From: JBDTSW01 sp963797835
Lineage (GTDB): Bacteria > Actinomycetota > Thermoleophilia > Solirubrobacterales > 70-9
Reading direction: 5' to 3'
DNA length: 64,000 nt
Assembly: GCA_963797835.1 (NCBI GenBank)
Contig: CAWCRN010000029.1
Coordinates: forward strand, 82,272 to 146,271
The first letter of the stretch is position 1; the number at the start of each line of letters is the position of its first letter. Under the pieces are notes generated by a model, which saw only the letters and a list, made by a program, of their open reading frames with translations, searched no databases and was not told the origin of the DNA. Position numbers and translations under genes: made by a program. This document shows, piece after piece, positions 8,684 through 20,558 of the stretch.

Positions 8684-9319
8684 GTGAGGAGAGCAGGGAC
8701 TCTGGCCGTCGCACTTGCGGCCACAGGTTCGTTGACCCTTGCCGCAGATCGCGACGTGGCTCGCCGCGACGCCGCCGTCACGCGCTTCGGCGCAGCTCGC
8801 GCCACGGCGACTCCCACGGTTGCCATCACGGTGAGGATGGAGCGGGCCCACGGGCTCCGCGCCTGGCGGACATGCCCACCGCGAACGCGGGCGTATCGAC
8901 TCGCCTGGAGCATTCCCACAGTTCAGGCGATGAGCCCGGCCGCGCTCGCTCTACCTCGCGCGGCGGGCGACGACGCCGTCGCCCTCTTCAGCCGTGACGC
9001 AGCCGCCTACCCGAGCCGGCTCGTAGATCAGCACTCGCCGTCGCGGCGACTGTCAGCAGCACCGGCGCGATCGCGCCCGGCCCGGCGCTCGAGCCTCGGC
9101 TCGGCCTCGACGCGGTGCGCAGTGCCGCTGACGCTCGAGCGCCCGCGATCGGCGAGACTCGCTCCACGGCTCGAGCCGCTCGCCTGCTCAGCGGTCGCAG
9201 GACCGCGGCCGGCATCGCGGAGCGCGCCCTCGGCGGCGGCATCGCTGCGGCCGGCGTGCTGGCGGGCCTCGGGGCGATCCTGCGCCTGCTCCTGGCCGAG
9301 CCGCCGCGACCGTGGCTGA
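8684..9319 (+). CDS. Hypothetical protein, doubtful
   Basis: An open frame of about 211 codons from GTG 8684, eleven bases after prs. It begins with a signal-like stretch (AGTLAVALAATGSLTLAA) and then becomes Arg/Ala/Ser-rich with no recognisable domain. Third-position GC is visibly lower than in neighbouring genes. From about 9000 another frame (LGGGIAAAGVLAGLGAILRLL) looks at least as protein-like, so the region may be frameshifted, decayed or non-coding. It overlaps the next start by 8 bases. No function is proposed. Confidence 0.25.
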   Translation: MRRAGTLAVALAATGSLTLAADRDVARRDAAVTRFGAARATATPTVAITVRMERAHGLRAWRTCPPRTRAYRLAWSIPTVQAMSPAALALPRAAGDDAVALFSRDAAAYPSRLVDQHSPSRRLSAAPARSRPARRSSLGSASTRCAVPLTLERPRSARLAPRLEPLACSAVAGPRPASRSAPSAAASLRPACWRASGRSCACSWPSRRDRG

Positions 9320-10088
9320 GAAGCGCCTGCTCCGCATCGGCCACAAGGGCGCCGATGCCATCGTCCCGGGCAATACCGTCGCCAGCTTCGAGGCCGCCGC
9401 CGAGGCCGGGGTGGACGTGATCGAGTTCGACGTCCTGCGCCCGCGCGGCGACTTCGCCGAGCCGGACGAATGGCAACGCGCGCCGGGTGGCCCGGCAGCA
9501 GCCAGCGGGCCGCTGCTCGTCGCCCACGACTGGGGCGCCGCCGCCCGCGGCGATCCGCCGACGCTCGCGGAAGCGCTGGACGCCTTCACCCGCCCCCCGC
9601 TGGACCGGGTCCGGATCGACCTCGACCTGAAGGTCGCCGGGCGCGAGGACGAGGTGGTCGCCGCCCTCGGCGACCGCGGGCTGCTTCCGCGGGCCATGGT
9701 CTCCGGCATGGAGGTTCCGGGCCTGCGCTGGCTGGCGCAGAACGCGCCCGAGGTGAAGCTGGGGTGGACCGTTCCACGACTCACCAGGGACTGGCGCAAG
9801 AGGCCGGGCGTGGCGCTGGTCCTGCCCGCCTGGAGGGCGTTCATGCAGTGGCGGCTGCCTGGAGTGGTGGAGCGCGACGCCCCAGCGCTGGGCGCATGGG
9901 CCGTCTGGGTGTTCCACCCCCTCATCACCAGGAGGCTGATCGAGGCTGCCGAGCGGTCGGACCTGGCCGTGATCGCCTGGACCGTCGACGAGCCCTCACG
10001 GATGCGCGAGCTGGCGGACCTCGGGGTGGACGGGATCGTCGCGAACGACCCGCGGCTGTTCGCCGAGCTCAGCCCGCCGGGTGAATAG
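9312..10088 (+). CDS. Glycerophosphodiester phosphodiesterase family protein
   Basis: A 258-residue TIM-barrel GDPD that cleaves glycerophosphodiesters to glycerol-3-phosphate and an alcohol. The key elements are RIGHKGADAIVPGNT (catalytic His and the NT pair), AGVDVIEFDV (metal-binding Glu and Asp) and LLVAHDW (second catalytic His). A late TVDEPSRMRELADLGVDGI matches the usual C-terminal barrel strand. No signal peptide is visible, so it is probably cytoplasmic. GTG 9312 is the obvious start. Confidence 0.9.
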   Translation: MAEKRLLRIGHKGADAIVPGNTVASFEAAAEAGVDVIEFDVLRPRGDFAEPDEWQRAPGGPAAASGPLLVAHDWGAAARGDPPTLAEALDAFTRPPLDRVRIDLDLKVAGREDEVVAALGDRGLLPRAMVSGMEVPGLRWLAQNAPEVKLGWTVPRLTRDWRKRPGVALVLPAWRAFMQWRLPGVVERDAPALGAWAVWVFHPLITRRLIEAAERSDLAVIAWTVDEPSRMRELADLGVDGIVANDPRLFAELSPPGE

Positions 10089-10099
10089 AGTCGGGTCCG

Positions 10100-11641
10100 A
10101 TGCCGTCCGAGGACGGACGCTCGAAGGGCTCCGGCATGGCCCTGTTCGCCATGGGCCTTGGCGTCCTCGTGATCGCCAACGACTTCACGGCGCTCAACGT
10201 CGCCCTTCCCGCGATCGAGCAGGACTTCGACGTCGACGTCGGCACCATCCAGTGGACGGTCAACGCCTACGCCCTGACCTTCGGCATGGTGTTGGTGACC
10301 GGAGGGCGCCTCGCCGACATGTTCGGGCGGCGGCGGGTGTTCTTCATCGGCACCGCGATCTTCGCCTTCTTCTCCCTGCTCGGGGGCCTCGCGCAGAGCG
10401 CCGAGCAGCTGATCGCGATGCGGGTGGGCATGGGGGTTGGCGGCGGCCTGATGTGGCCCGCGATCCTGGGGATGACCTTCGCCGCCGTCCCGGCGTCGCG
10501 GGCCGCCTTCGCCGGCGGCCTGATCCTCGGCGTGGCGGGGCTTGGAAACGCGCTCGGGCCGCTGCTCGGAGGGGTGCTCACGGATGAGCTGAGCTGGCGC
10601 GCGATCTTCTTCCTCAACATCCCGGTGGCCGCGTTCGCGGTCGCCGTCACGTGGGCGAAGATCCACCAGCCCGTCGACGAGACCGCGCGGGAGCGGATCG
10701 ACTACGCGGGCATCATCACCCTCTCGCTGGGCTTGGTGCTGCTCCTCCTCGCGCTGGACCAGTCCGCCGACTGGGGCTGGGGCGACGCCCGAGTGCTGGC
10801 GATGATCGCCGCCGCGATCGCCTCGTTCGCAGCCTTCGCCGCGATCGAGCCACGGATGGGCGAGGGGGCCCTCGTGCCCGCTTCGGTCATGCGCAACCGC
10901 GGTTTCACCGCCGCCTGTCTGACGATCCTGTGCCTGTCGGCGGTCTTCTTCAGCGCGATCCTCTACGTGCCGCAGCTGATGGAGAAGATCCTCGGCTACA
11001 GCGCGCTGAAGGCGGGCGTCGGGATGCTGCCGATGCTCGGGACCTTCGGGCTCGTGGCCTTCCTCTCGGGCCGTCTCACCGACAGGGTCGGCATGCGCCG
11101 CGTGATCCTGGCCGGGACGACCCTGCTGGCCGCGGGGCCGCTGTTGCTCTCGTTCTTCGACGCCGACTCCGAGTACTGGCAGCTGCTGCCGGGTCTGGTC
11201 GCTACCGGCGTGGGGGCGGGCCTGTTCTACCCGACCGTGACCACGGCGGCCGTGGGCATGCTCGACGAGGCGCAGTCGAGCCTCGCCGGCGGCATCGCCT
11301 ACATGTTCCAGGTGGCGGGCGGGGCGGTGGGCCTCGGGCTCTGCACCACCCTGTTCACGATCCGCTCCGAGGATGAGGTCGTCGCGGCCGCGAGCGACGC
11401 CGGGCTCTCGATGAGCGACCAGCAGGCGGCGGTCATCCACGGCGTCCTCGCCGGGACCGATCCGGGCGAGGCGGCGTTCTCCGACTTCTCCACCTCCGTC
11501 GCCGACCGCGTCCTGGAGGTGGTGAACGAGTCCTTCGTCGCCGGCGCCCAGTTCAGCTTCCGGGTGGTGGGCGTGATCGCGCTGGTGGGACTCGTCGTCG
11601 CGATCCTCGGCGTACGGCCGGATGATTCGCCGGATGGATGA
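10100..11641 (+). CDS. MFS drug exporter, DHA2/EmrB-QacA type (14 TM)
   Basis: A 513-residue proton-driven exporter. The N-terminal region has FTALNVALPAIEQDF and IQWTVNAYALTFGMVLVTGG, the family's first helices. Next come the loop motif GRLADMFGRRR and motif C-like VAGLGNALGPLLGGVL. About fourteen hydrophobic helices are visible. Substrates of such pumps are typically lipophilic drugs, but none can be named here. The start is ATG 10100. The stop overlaps the next gene's start region, so they may be co-transcribed. Confidence 0.9.
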   Translation: MPSEDGRSKGSGMALFAMGLGVLVIANDFTALNVALPAIEQDFDVDVGTIQWTVNAYALTFGMVLVTGGRLADMFGRRRVFFIGTAIFAFFSLLGGLAQSAEQLIAMRVGMGVGGGLMWPAILGMTFAAVPASRAAFAGGLILGVAGLGNALGPLLGGVLTDELSWRAIFFLNIPVAAFAVAVTWAKIHQPVDETARERIDYAGIITLSLGLVLLLLALDQSADWGWGDARVLAMIAAAIASFAAFAAIEPRMGEGALVPASVMRNRGFTAACLTILCLSAVFFSAILYVPQLMEKILGYSALKAGVGMLPMLGTFGLVAFLSGRLTDRVGMRRVILAGTTLLAAGPLLLSFFDADSEYWQLLPGLVATGVGAGLFYPTVTTAAVGMLDEAQSSLAGGIAYMFQVAGGAVGLGLCTTLFTIRSEDEVVAAASDAGLSMSDQQAAVIHGVLAGTDPGEAAFSDFSTSVADRVLEVVNESFVAGAQFSFRVVGVIALVGLVVAILGVRPDDSPDG

Positions 11642-12032
11642 GGCGCTCCTGGCCGCTCGCCTGGTCCTGGCCGCCGTCTTCACCGTCGCGGGCGTGACCA
11701 AGCTCGCCGATCCGGGTGGCACCCGCGCCGCCGCCGTCGAGTTCGGCGCCCCCGTCGCCGTCGCGCCGGCCGTGGCGGTCGTGCTCCCGGTGACCGAGCT
11801 GGCGACCGCCGCGCTCCTGGTTCCAGCGGCGACGGCGCAGGCGGGTGCGACGCTCGCCCTCGGCCTCCTGCTCGCGGTCTCGGCCGCCGTCGCCGCGGCC
11901 GCAGCCCGCGGCCGCACCCCCGACTGCCGCTGCTTCGGGAACCTTCGACCCCGGCCGGCGGGCCCGGCGACGCTGGGCCGCAACTTCGCCCTCGCGCTGC
12001 TGGCCGGGTTCGTCGTGGTCGCCGAGGGCTAG
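11622..12032 (+). CDS. MauE/DoxX-like redox-associated membrane protein
   Basis: A 136-residue protein with about four helices. It contains the FTVAGVTKLADP motif after helix 1 and a CRCFG pair of cysteines near residues 112-114, as in MauE/DoxX-like proteins linked to thiol redox chemistry. ATG 11622 or ATG 11634 could be used; both overlap the end of the MFS gene. The stop TAG 12030-12032 shares a CTAG with the stop of the convergent kinase gene on the other strand. Confidence 0.8.
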   Translation: MIRRMDEALLAARLVLAAVFTVAGVTKLADPGGTRAAAVEFGAPVAVAPAVAVVLPVTELATAALLVPAATAQAGATLALGLLLAVSAAVAAAAARGRTPDCRCFGNLRPRPAGPATLGRNFALALLAGFVVVAEG

Positions 12033-13453
12033 ACGGGCCGCCCGGCGTACCCGGGCACCCGGCGCTGGCCGCGTGACTCGAAGTAGTCCCACTCCTGGCG
12101 GCCGAGCTCGGTCTCGGGCTCGTCGGCGTAGACCCACTCGCGCATGATCCGGTGCCAGTTGCGCTTGGCGCCGAGCTGCGCCAGCACGGCCAGCACGCCC
12201 GTCTCCATCCGCCGGCCCATCAGCTCCTCGGCGGGCACGCTCTCGCTTGCGCATCAGGTCGTAGTACTCCGAGCGCGGGTCGGAGGTCGACTCGATCACC
12301 TTCATCACCCGCCGCTTGGAGACGGCGTACTCCTTGTCCTCGAGGTACCAGCCGCCGACCAGCATCACGTGGTCCATCAGGCGCTCGGCGTCGAGCTTCG
12401 AGGGGTTCTTGACGAAGCCGAGGTCGTGGAGCGCCTGGCGCAGCGCCTCCGGGTCCTTGCGCGACGCGGCGTCGACGGCGGCCTGCTCGAGCTCGATCTG
12501 CTCGATGTCGAGCTTCTTCGTCATCCCGAAGTCGAGGAAGGCGACGCGCCCGTCCTCCATGAGGATGTAGTTGCCGGGGTGGGGGTCGGCGTTGAAGTGC
12601 TGGAGGTGGTAGATCGAGCCGAAGCAGAAGCGGAAGACGATCTCGCCGAAGCGGCTGCGCTCCTCCTCGTCGAGCTCCTTGACCTCCTCGAACCCCGGCC
12701 CTCGACGAACTCGGTCACCAGCACCCGCCGGTGGGAGAGGCGGGTGAGGACGTCGGGGACGTAGATGAACGGGTGGCCGCGGTAGGCGCGCGCGAACGAG
12801 CGCTGGTTCTGGGCCTCGTACTCGTAGTCCAGCTCCTCGAGCACGCGCTCGCGCAGCTCCTCGGCCACCGCCTTCGCGTCCAGCCCGGGCGCCAGCGCCT
12901 TGGCGAGGCGGACCATCATGCCCGGTGTTGCGCGAGGTCGGCCTCGAGCGCCTCGGCGACGCCCGGGTACTGGATCTTCACCGCGACCTCGCGGCCGTCG
13001 ATCAGCTTCGCGCGATGGACCTGGCCGATCGAGGCCGCCGCGAACGCGGTGTGGTCGAACTCGGCGAAGGTGTCGTCGAAGCTCTCGTCGCGATACTCCT
13101 CGTCCAGGACCGTGCGGACCTTCTCCCACGGCATCGGCGGAGCCGACGTGCGCAGCTTCGCGAGCTGCTCGTGGTAGATCTCGGCGTACTCGGGCGGCAG
13201 GAACTCGGTGTCGATGAACGACGCGAGCTGGCCCAGCTTCATCGCCGCCCCCTTCATCTCGCCCAGGACACCGACCATCTTCAGCGCGGTCTCGAGGTGG
13301 CGGGCCTCGAGCTTCTCCTGCGGCTCCCTCCTCGGAGCGCGCCAGGCTGGCCGCCCTCGTGCCCGCGTACTTGGTCGCCTGCCCGCCGAGGACCGTGCCC
13401 AGCTTGGCCGAGCGGCGCACGCGGCCCTTCGGGATCTTGTGGTCGTCGCCCAT
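12029..13453 (-). CDS. ABC1/UbiB (AarF) family atypical kinase, multiply frameshifted
   Basis: The reconstructed protein of about 470 residues has the family's hallmarks: KGAAMKLGQLAS (the KxGQ helix), AAASIGQVHRA, VAVKIQYPG (ATP-site Lys), EELDYEYEAQNQ, a DPHPGN segment and VAFLDFGMTKK (DFG). UbiB-like proteins are ATPases or kinases tied to isoprenoid lipid handling. Five frame changes are needed, near 13325, twice at 12915-12930, 12690 and 12242. The segments join perfectly at each, and the errors look like extra C/G bases or a shortened G run. I treat the gene as functional with consensus errors. It is convergent with the MauE-like gene. Confidence 0.85.
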
Positions 13454-13515
13454 CGGCGGCAGGGTATCCGGCGGCGGGCGGGCCGAATCGGCGTTCTCTA
13501 TCCTCAGCCGTCGCC

Positions 13516-14255
13516 ATGGCCTCCGACCGCGCCACCCTCAAGGTCACGGAGCGCACCGAGTTCGGGTCGCGCTCCACCCGCCGCCTGCGCCGCTCCGGGC
13601 TGGTGCCGGGCATCGTCTACGGCGGCGGCTCCGACACCCGCCACTTCCAGGTCGACGAGCGCGAGCTTCGCAACGTGCTCGTCCACGGCGGCGCCCTGAT
13701 CGACGTCGAGCTCGACGGCAAGGCCACACCGGTGGTGATCAAGGACCAGCAGCACCACCCGGTCAAGGGCCAGGTGATCCACCTCGACCTGCTCGAGGTG
13801 AAGCTGGACGAGGCCATCGAGGCCGACGTGGCGATCGAGCTGCTCGGCACCGAGGACGCGCCTGGCGTCAAGGAGGGCGGCGTGCTCGAGCACGTAACCC
13901 ACCAGATCACGATCACCGCGCTGCCTGCCGCGATCCCCGAGAGCATCCCCGCCGACGTCTCCGGGATGGAGATCGGTGACACGCTTCAGCTCGCGATGGT
14001 GCCGCCCCCGAGGGCGTGGAGTACGCCCTGGGCGAGGACGCCGACCCCGAGGAGATCACCATCGCCACCCTCTCGCCTCCGCGCGTGGAGGAGGAGCCGG
14101 AGGAGCTCGAGGAAGAGGCAGTGCTGATCGGCGAGGACGGGGAGCCGATCGAGCCCCCCGAGGGCGAGGAGGCCCCCGAGGGCGAGGCTGCCGAGGGCGA
14201 CGAGGGCCCGCAGGAGCCCGAGCGGATCGGCGAAGACTCCGGCGACGGGGAGTAG
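13516..14255 (+). CDS. rplY: 50S ribosomal protein L25/Ctc, general stress type, frameshifted
   Basis: Binds 5S rRNA in the large subunit. The N-terminal L25 domain (ASDRATLKVTERTEFGSRST, GLVPGIVYG) and the C-terminal TL5/Ctc beta domain (HQITITALPAAIPESIPADVSGMEIGDTL) are both present. The frame breaks at the C run near 14000: LQLAMVPPP should continue EGVEYALGEDADPEEITIATL, implying one lost C. The tail is a long acidic stretch rich in Glu, Gly and Pro (about 14090-14250), an extended version of the acidic end seen in many actinobacterial L25 proteins. pth follows at once. Confidence 0.9.
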
Positions 14256-14257
14256 CC

Positions 14258-14864
14258 CTGCGCCTCTTCGGACGGCATCGCGAGGACGATGCCGGCGACT
14301 CCGGCGACCGCTACCTGGTCGTGGGGTTGGGGAACCCGGGAGCGAATTACGCCGCGACCCGTCACAACCTCGGCTTCGAGGTCGGCGGCGGAGCTGTCGC
14401 GCCGCTGGGACCTGCCGCGCGCCAAGGAGAAGTTCAGGGGGCTTATCGCTGAGGGCCGCACGGGCCCCGGAGGCCCGCGCGTGGCCGTCCTGCTTCCGCA
14501 GACCTACATGAACGAGTCCGGCGACTCGGTGGGCCCGGCGCGAGGGAGCCTGCGGGTGCCGCTCGACCACGTGATCGCGATCCACGACGAGATCGACCTC
14601 CCGTTCGGCGAGGTGCGCTCCAAGCTCGGCGGCGGCGTCGCCGGCCACAACGGCCTGAAGAGCCTCAAACGCGGGCTCGGCACCGCCGACTTCTGGCGCG
14701 TCCGCGGCGGGGTCGGCAGGCCGGACTCGACCGACCCCGAGATCGTCTCGGCCCACGTGCTCGGGCGATTTCGGGAGCCCGACGACGAGGTCAGCGCCCT
14801 GATCGCGGCGACGGCCGACGAGGCCGAGGCCCTGATCGGCAGAATCGCGGCCGGCGGCCGATGA
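14258..14864 (+). CDS. pth: Peptidyl-tRNA hydrolase, frameshifted
   Basis: Recycles tRNA from abandoned peptidyl-tRNAs. Visible are YLVVGLGNPGANYAATRHN (active-site Asn and His), PQTYMNESG and IHDEIDLPFGEVRSKLGGG (catalytic Asp), then GHNGLKSL. The frame breaks near 14383, where GFEV must continue AAELSRRWDLPRAKEKF one base on. The first residues RLFGRHRED extend beyond the usual start and no ATG/GTG is in frame; CTG 14258, three bases after the rplY stop, is the likeliest start. The end overlaps the next gene by ATGA. rplY-pth is a classic pair. Confidence 0.9.
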
Positions 14865-15604
14865 GTGAGGTGACGAGCTACGAGGTGGGCGGCGAGGGCG
14901 CGGCCCTGGCTCCCGAGGGGGTGGCGCTGCTTCGCCTCGACCGCCCCGACGCCCGCAACGCGATGAACGCGGCCATGCTGGAAGAGCTCCTGGCGCACCT
15001 CGCCGCGGCGCGCGAGGACCAGGCCGTCCGCGTCCTCGTCGTCTCCTCGTCCGACCACATGGCCCTGTCCGCCGGGGCCGACGTGCGCGAGGAGCTGGAC
15101 GACGAGGGCAAGGTGCGGCGGATGCAGCTCTTCGCCGACCTCTACGACGAGCTCACCTCCTTCCCGAAGCCCACGGTCGCCGTCTGCCACGGCGCCTGCG
15201 TGGGCGGCGGCGCCGAGGTCGCGGTCGCCTGCGACCTGCGGGTCGGAGGCTCGAACCTGCGCCTGCGCTTTCCCGGCGGCGCCCTCGGCGTCCCAGTCGG
15301 GCCGGCCCGACTGGTCACGCTCTGCGGGCTCTCGGTCGCCAAGTACATGCTGCTGACCGGCAAGGAGGCCGACGCCGACATGGCGCTGCGCTGGGGCCTG
15401 GTCCACAAGGTCGCGCCCGCCGCCAAGGCGGAGGGAGCGGCGCTGACCCTGGCCTCGCAGGTCGCGGCCAACCCGCCCGAGGCGGTCGCGCGGCTGAAGG
15501 CCATGCTCCACGAGTGGGACGGCGTGGTCGAGCGCTCGGTCGCCGAGGGCAGGGGCCAGGTGGAGTTCCAGCGCTCCGGCCCAGGCCTCCCCTATGCGCC
15601 GTAG
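14861..15604 (+). CDS. Enoyl-CoA hydratase/isomerase (crotonase) family protein
   Basis: A 247-residue crotonase-fold protein. The oxyanion-hole motifs are present (LSAGADVRE and ACVGGGAEVAVACDL), and the first catalytic Glu position is kept in GGGAE. The second loop, where hydratases usually have FPE, reads FPGGALGVPVG, so the second acid is apparently missing. The enzyme may therefore be an isomerase, hydrolase or other crotonase rather than a true hydratase. It starts at ATG 14861 overlapping the pth stop. No CoA-pathway partners lie nearby. Confidence 0.82.
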   Translation: MSEVTSYEVGGEGAALAPEGVALLRLDRPDARNAMNAAMLEELLAHLAAAREDQAVRVLVVSSSDHMALSAGADVREELDDEGKVRRMQLFADLYDELTSFPKPTVAVCHGACVGGGAEVAVACDLRVGGSNLRLRFPGGALGVPVGPARLVTLCGLSVAKYMLLTGKEADADMALRWGLVHKVAPAAKAEGAALTLASQVAANPPEAVARLKAMLHEWDGVVERSVAEGRGQVEFQRSGPGLPYAP

Positions 15605-16078
15605 CTAGAGCTCGCGCTCGTAGTAGACCATCGAGGGACCGTCCGGCCCGCCCTCGCGGTTGGTGAATCCGCTGGTCTCGTAGAGGCCGATCGCGGCGGT
15701 GTCGTCGAGGCTCGTGTTCAGGTCGATGTGCGTCGCCCCGCGCTCGCGCGCGGCGTCCATCGCTGCGCTGAGGAGCGCCCGACCGATTCCGCGGCCCCGG
15801 AGCGCGGGCGCCACGTAGAGCTCCTCGAGGTGCGCATCGGTCTCGAGCGTCCAGACCGAGCGGCGGAAGCGGAGCTCGGCGAGCGCGTCGGGACCGTCGC
15901 CGGCGAGCAGCACCGTCATGTCGCCGTCGGTGAGCATTCGCCGGGCGTTGCGGGTCAGCGCCTCCACGCCCGGCGTGTCGTCGTCGAACTCGGTGTTGAA
16001 GTCGTCGAGGAGGCGGGCGACGTCGGCCGCGTCCGACGGCTCCGCCACTCGGATCCTGACCTCCGCCTTCGTGCTCAT
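15605..16078 (-). CDS. GNAT family N-acetyltransferase
   Basis: A 157-residue single-domain acetyltransferase. The acetyl-CoA loop is ALRGRGIGRALL (residues about 92-103), preceded by the strand LEELYV and followed by the C-terminal motif DDTAAIGLYETSGF. The substrate is unknown. ATG 16078 overlaps the rlmN stop as ATGA, so it is translated downstream of rlmN. The stop abuts the convergent crotonase stop at 15602-15604. Confidence 0.85.
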   Translation of the reverse strand: MSTKAEVRIRVAEPSDAADVARLLDDFNTEFDDDTPGVEALTRNARRMLTDGDMTVLLAGDGPDALAELRFRRSVWTLETDAHLEELYVAPALRGRGIGRALLSAAMDAARERGATHIDLNTSLDDTAAIGLYETSGFTNREGGPDGPSMVYYEREL

Positions 16079-17082
16079 GCCGGTTGGACCGCCTTCGGCC
16101 GCTCTCGTTTCGCGGCGAGCTGGCCGCAGGCCGCGTCGATGTCCCGCCCGCGGGTGAGCCGCACGGTGGCTCGCAGCCCGCGATCCTCCAGCGTGGCGCG
16201 GAAGGCATCGGTGGCGCTGCGGCTGGAGCCCTCGTACTCCGAGCCCGTCGGGTTGAACGGGATCAGGTTGACCTTGTAGATCCGCGGGTCGAGCAGGTCG
16301 GCGAGCGCGACGGCGTGCTCGCGCAGGTCGTTCACGCCGCCGAGCATCACGTACTCCACGAACACCCGGCGGCGCTTGCGCTCGTGGTGGCGCTCGCAGG
16401 CGGCCAGCACCTCCGCGATCGGGTAGCGGTCGTTCACGGGCATGATCCGGGAGCGCAGCTCGTCGTCCGGCGCGTGCAGCGAGAGGGCGAGGCGGACGGG
16501 CATGTCCGTCTCGGCCAGGCGCTCGATCCCCGGCACCCAGCCGACCGTGGAGATCGCCGTCCGGCGGTTGGTGATGCCCAGGTCGGGCAGTCGCTCGCAG
16601 GCGGCGAGCACCGCGTCGAGGTTCATCATCGGCTCGCCCATGCCCATGAACACGCAGTGGTCGACCGGGCCGATGCGCCGGAAATGGAGCGCCTGGTCGA
16701 TGATCTCGGCGGCGGTCAGGTTGCGGCCGAAGGCCATCTGGCCGGTGGCGCAGAAGGTGCAGGTGAGCGGGCAGCCCGACTGCGAGGAGACGCAGATCGA
16801 GCGCCGGCCGTCGCGGTAGGTCATCAGCACCGCCTCCAACGGGCGCCCGTCCGCGGTGTCGAACAGCGCCTTCACCGTCCCGTCGGCGGAGCGTGCCTCG
16901 TGGCGCAGGGCCAGGGTGGAGAACGGCACCTCCGCGGCGAGGTCCTCCCGCAGCGAGGTCGGCAGGTTGGTCATCTCGTTGTAGCCCTTGGCGCCGCGGG
17001 CGGCCCACTCCCACACCTGGCTGGCGCGGTACGACGGCTCGCGGTGGGCTCCCAGCGCATCGTTGAGCCTGGCGAAGTCCAT
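16075..17082 (-). CDS. rlmN: Dual-specificity 23S rRNA/tRNA adenine C2-methyltransferase RlmN
   Basis: A radical-SAM enzyme that methylates A2503 of 23S rRNA and A37 of some tRNAs. The cluster motif GCPLTCTFCATGQ supplies CxxxCxxC at about residues 104, 108 and 111. Also visible are MGMGEPMMNLD, STVGWVPGI, LSLHAPDDELRSRIMP and the C-terminal GSEYEGSS segment near the methyl-accepting Cys region. I choose ATG 17082 (MDFARLND) although the frame is open to 17154; the extra 24 residues are not conserved-looking. About 335 residues, usual for the family. It is divergent from mfd. Confidence 0.94.
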   Translation of the reverse strand: MDFARLNDALGAHREPSYRASQVWEWAARGAKGYNEMTNLPTSLREDLAAEVPFSTLALRHEARSADGTVKALFDTADGRPLEAVLMTYRDGRRSICVSSQSGCPLTCTFCATGQMAFGRNLTAAEIIDQALHFRRIGPVDHCVFMGMGEPMMNLDAVLAACERLPDLGITNRRTAISTVGWVPGIERLAETDMPVRLALSLHAPDDELRSRIMPVNDRYPIAEVLAACERHHERKRRRVFVEYVMLGGVNDLREHAVALADLLDPRIYKVNLIPFNPTGSEYEGSSRSATDAFRATLEDRGLRATVRLTRGRDIDAACGQLAAKRERPKAVQPA

Positions 17083-17157
17083 GGCGGGAGGGTAACCCCG
17101 CCCGCTCGTAAGATCAGGCACCCGCCCGGACCGCGCGATCCGGGCGCGGAGCATGCC

Positions 17158-20532
<3,375 letters not shown>

Positions 20533-20558
20533 ACTCTTTCGTCTAGGCTTCCGCGCTC

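Noticed and set aside
9188..11983. Very long minus-strand open frame opposite GDPD and the MFS exporter
   Set aside because: Low-complexity Arg/Gly/His content and no start or domain; both plus-strand genes have complete motifs.
12029..13453. UbiB-like kinase as a true pseudogene
   Set aside because: All catalytic motifs survive once single bases are corrected, and similar errors hit essential genes throughout the window.
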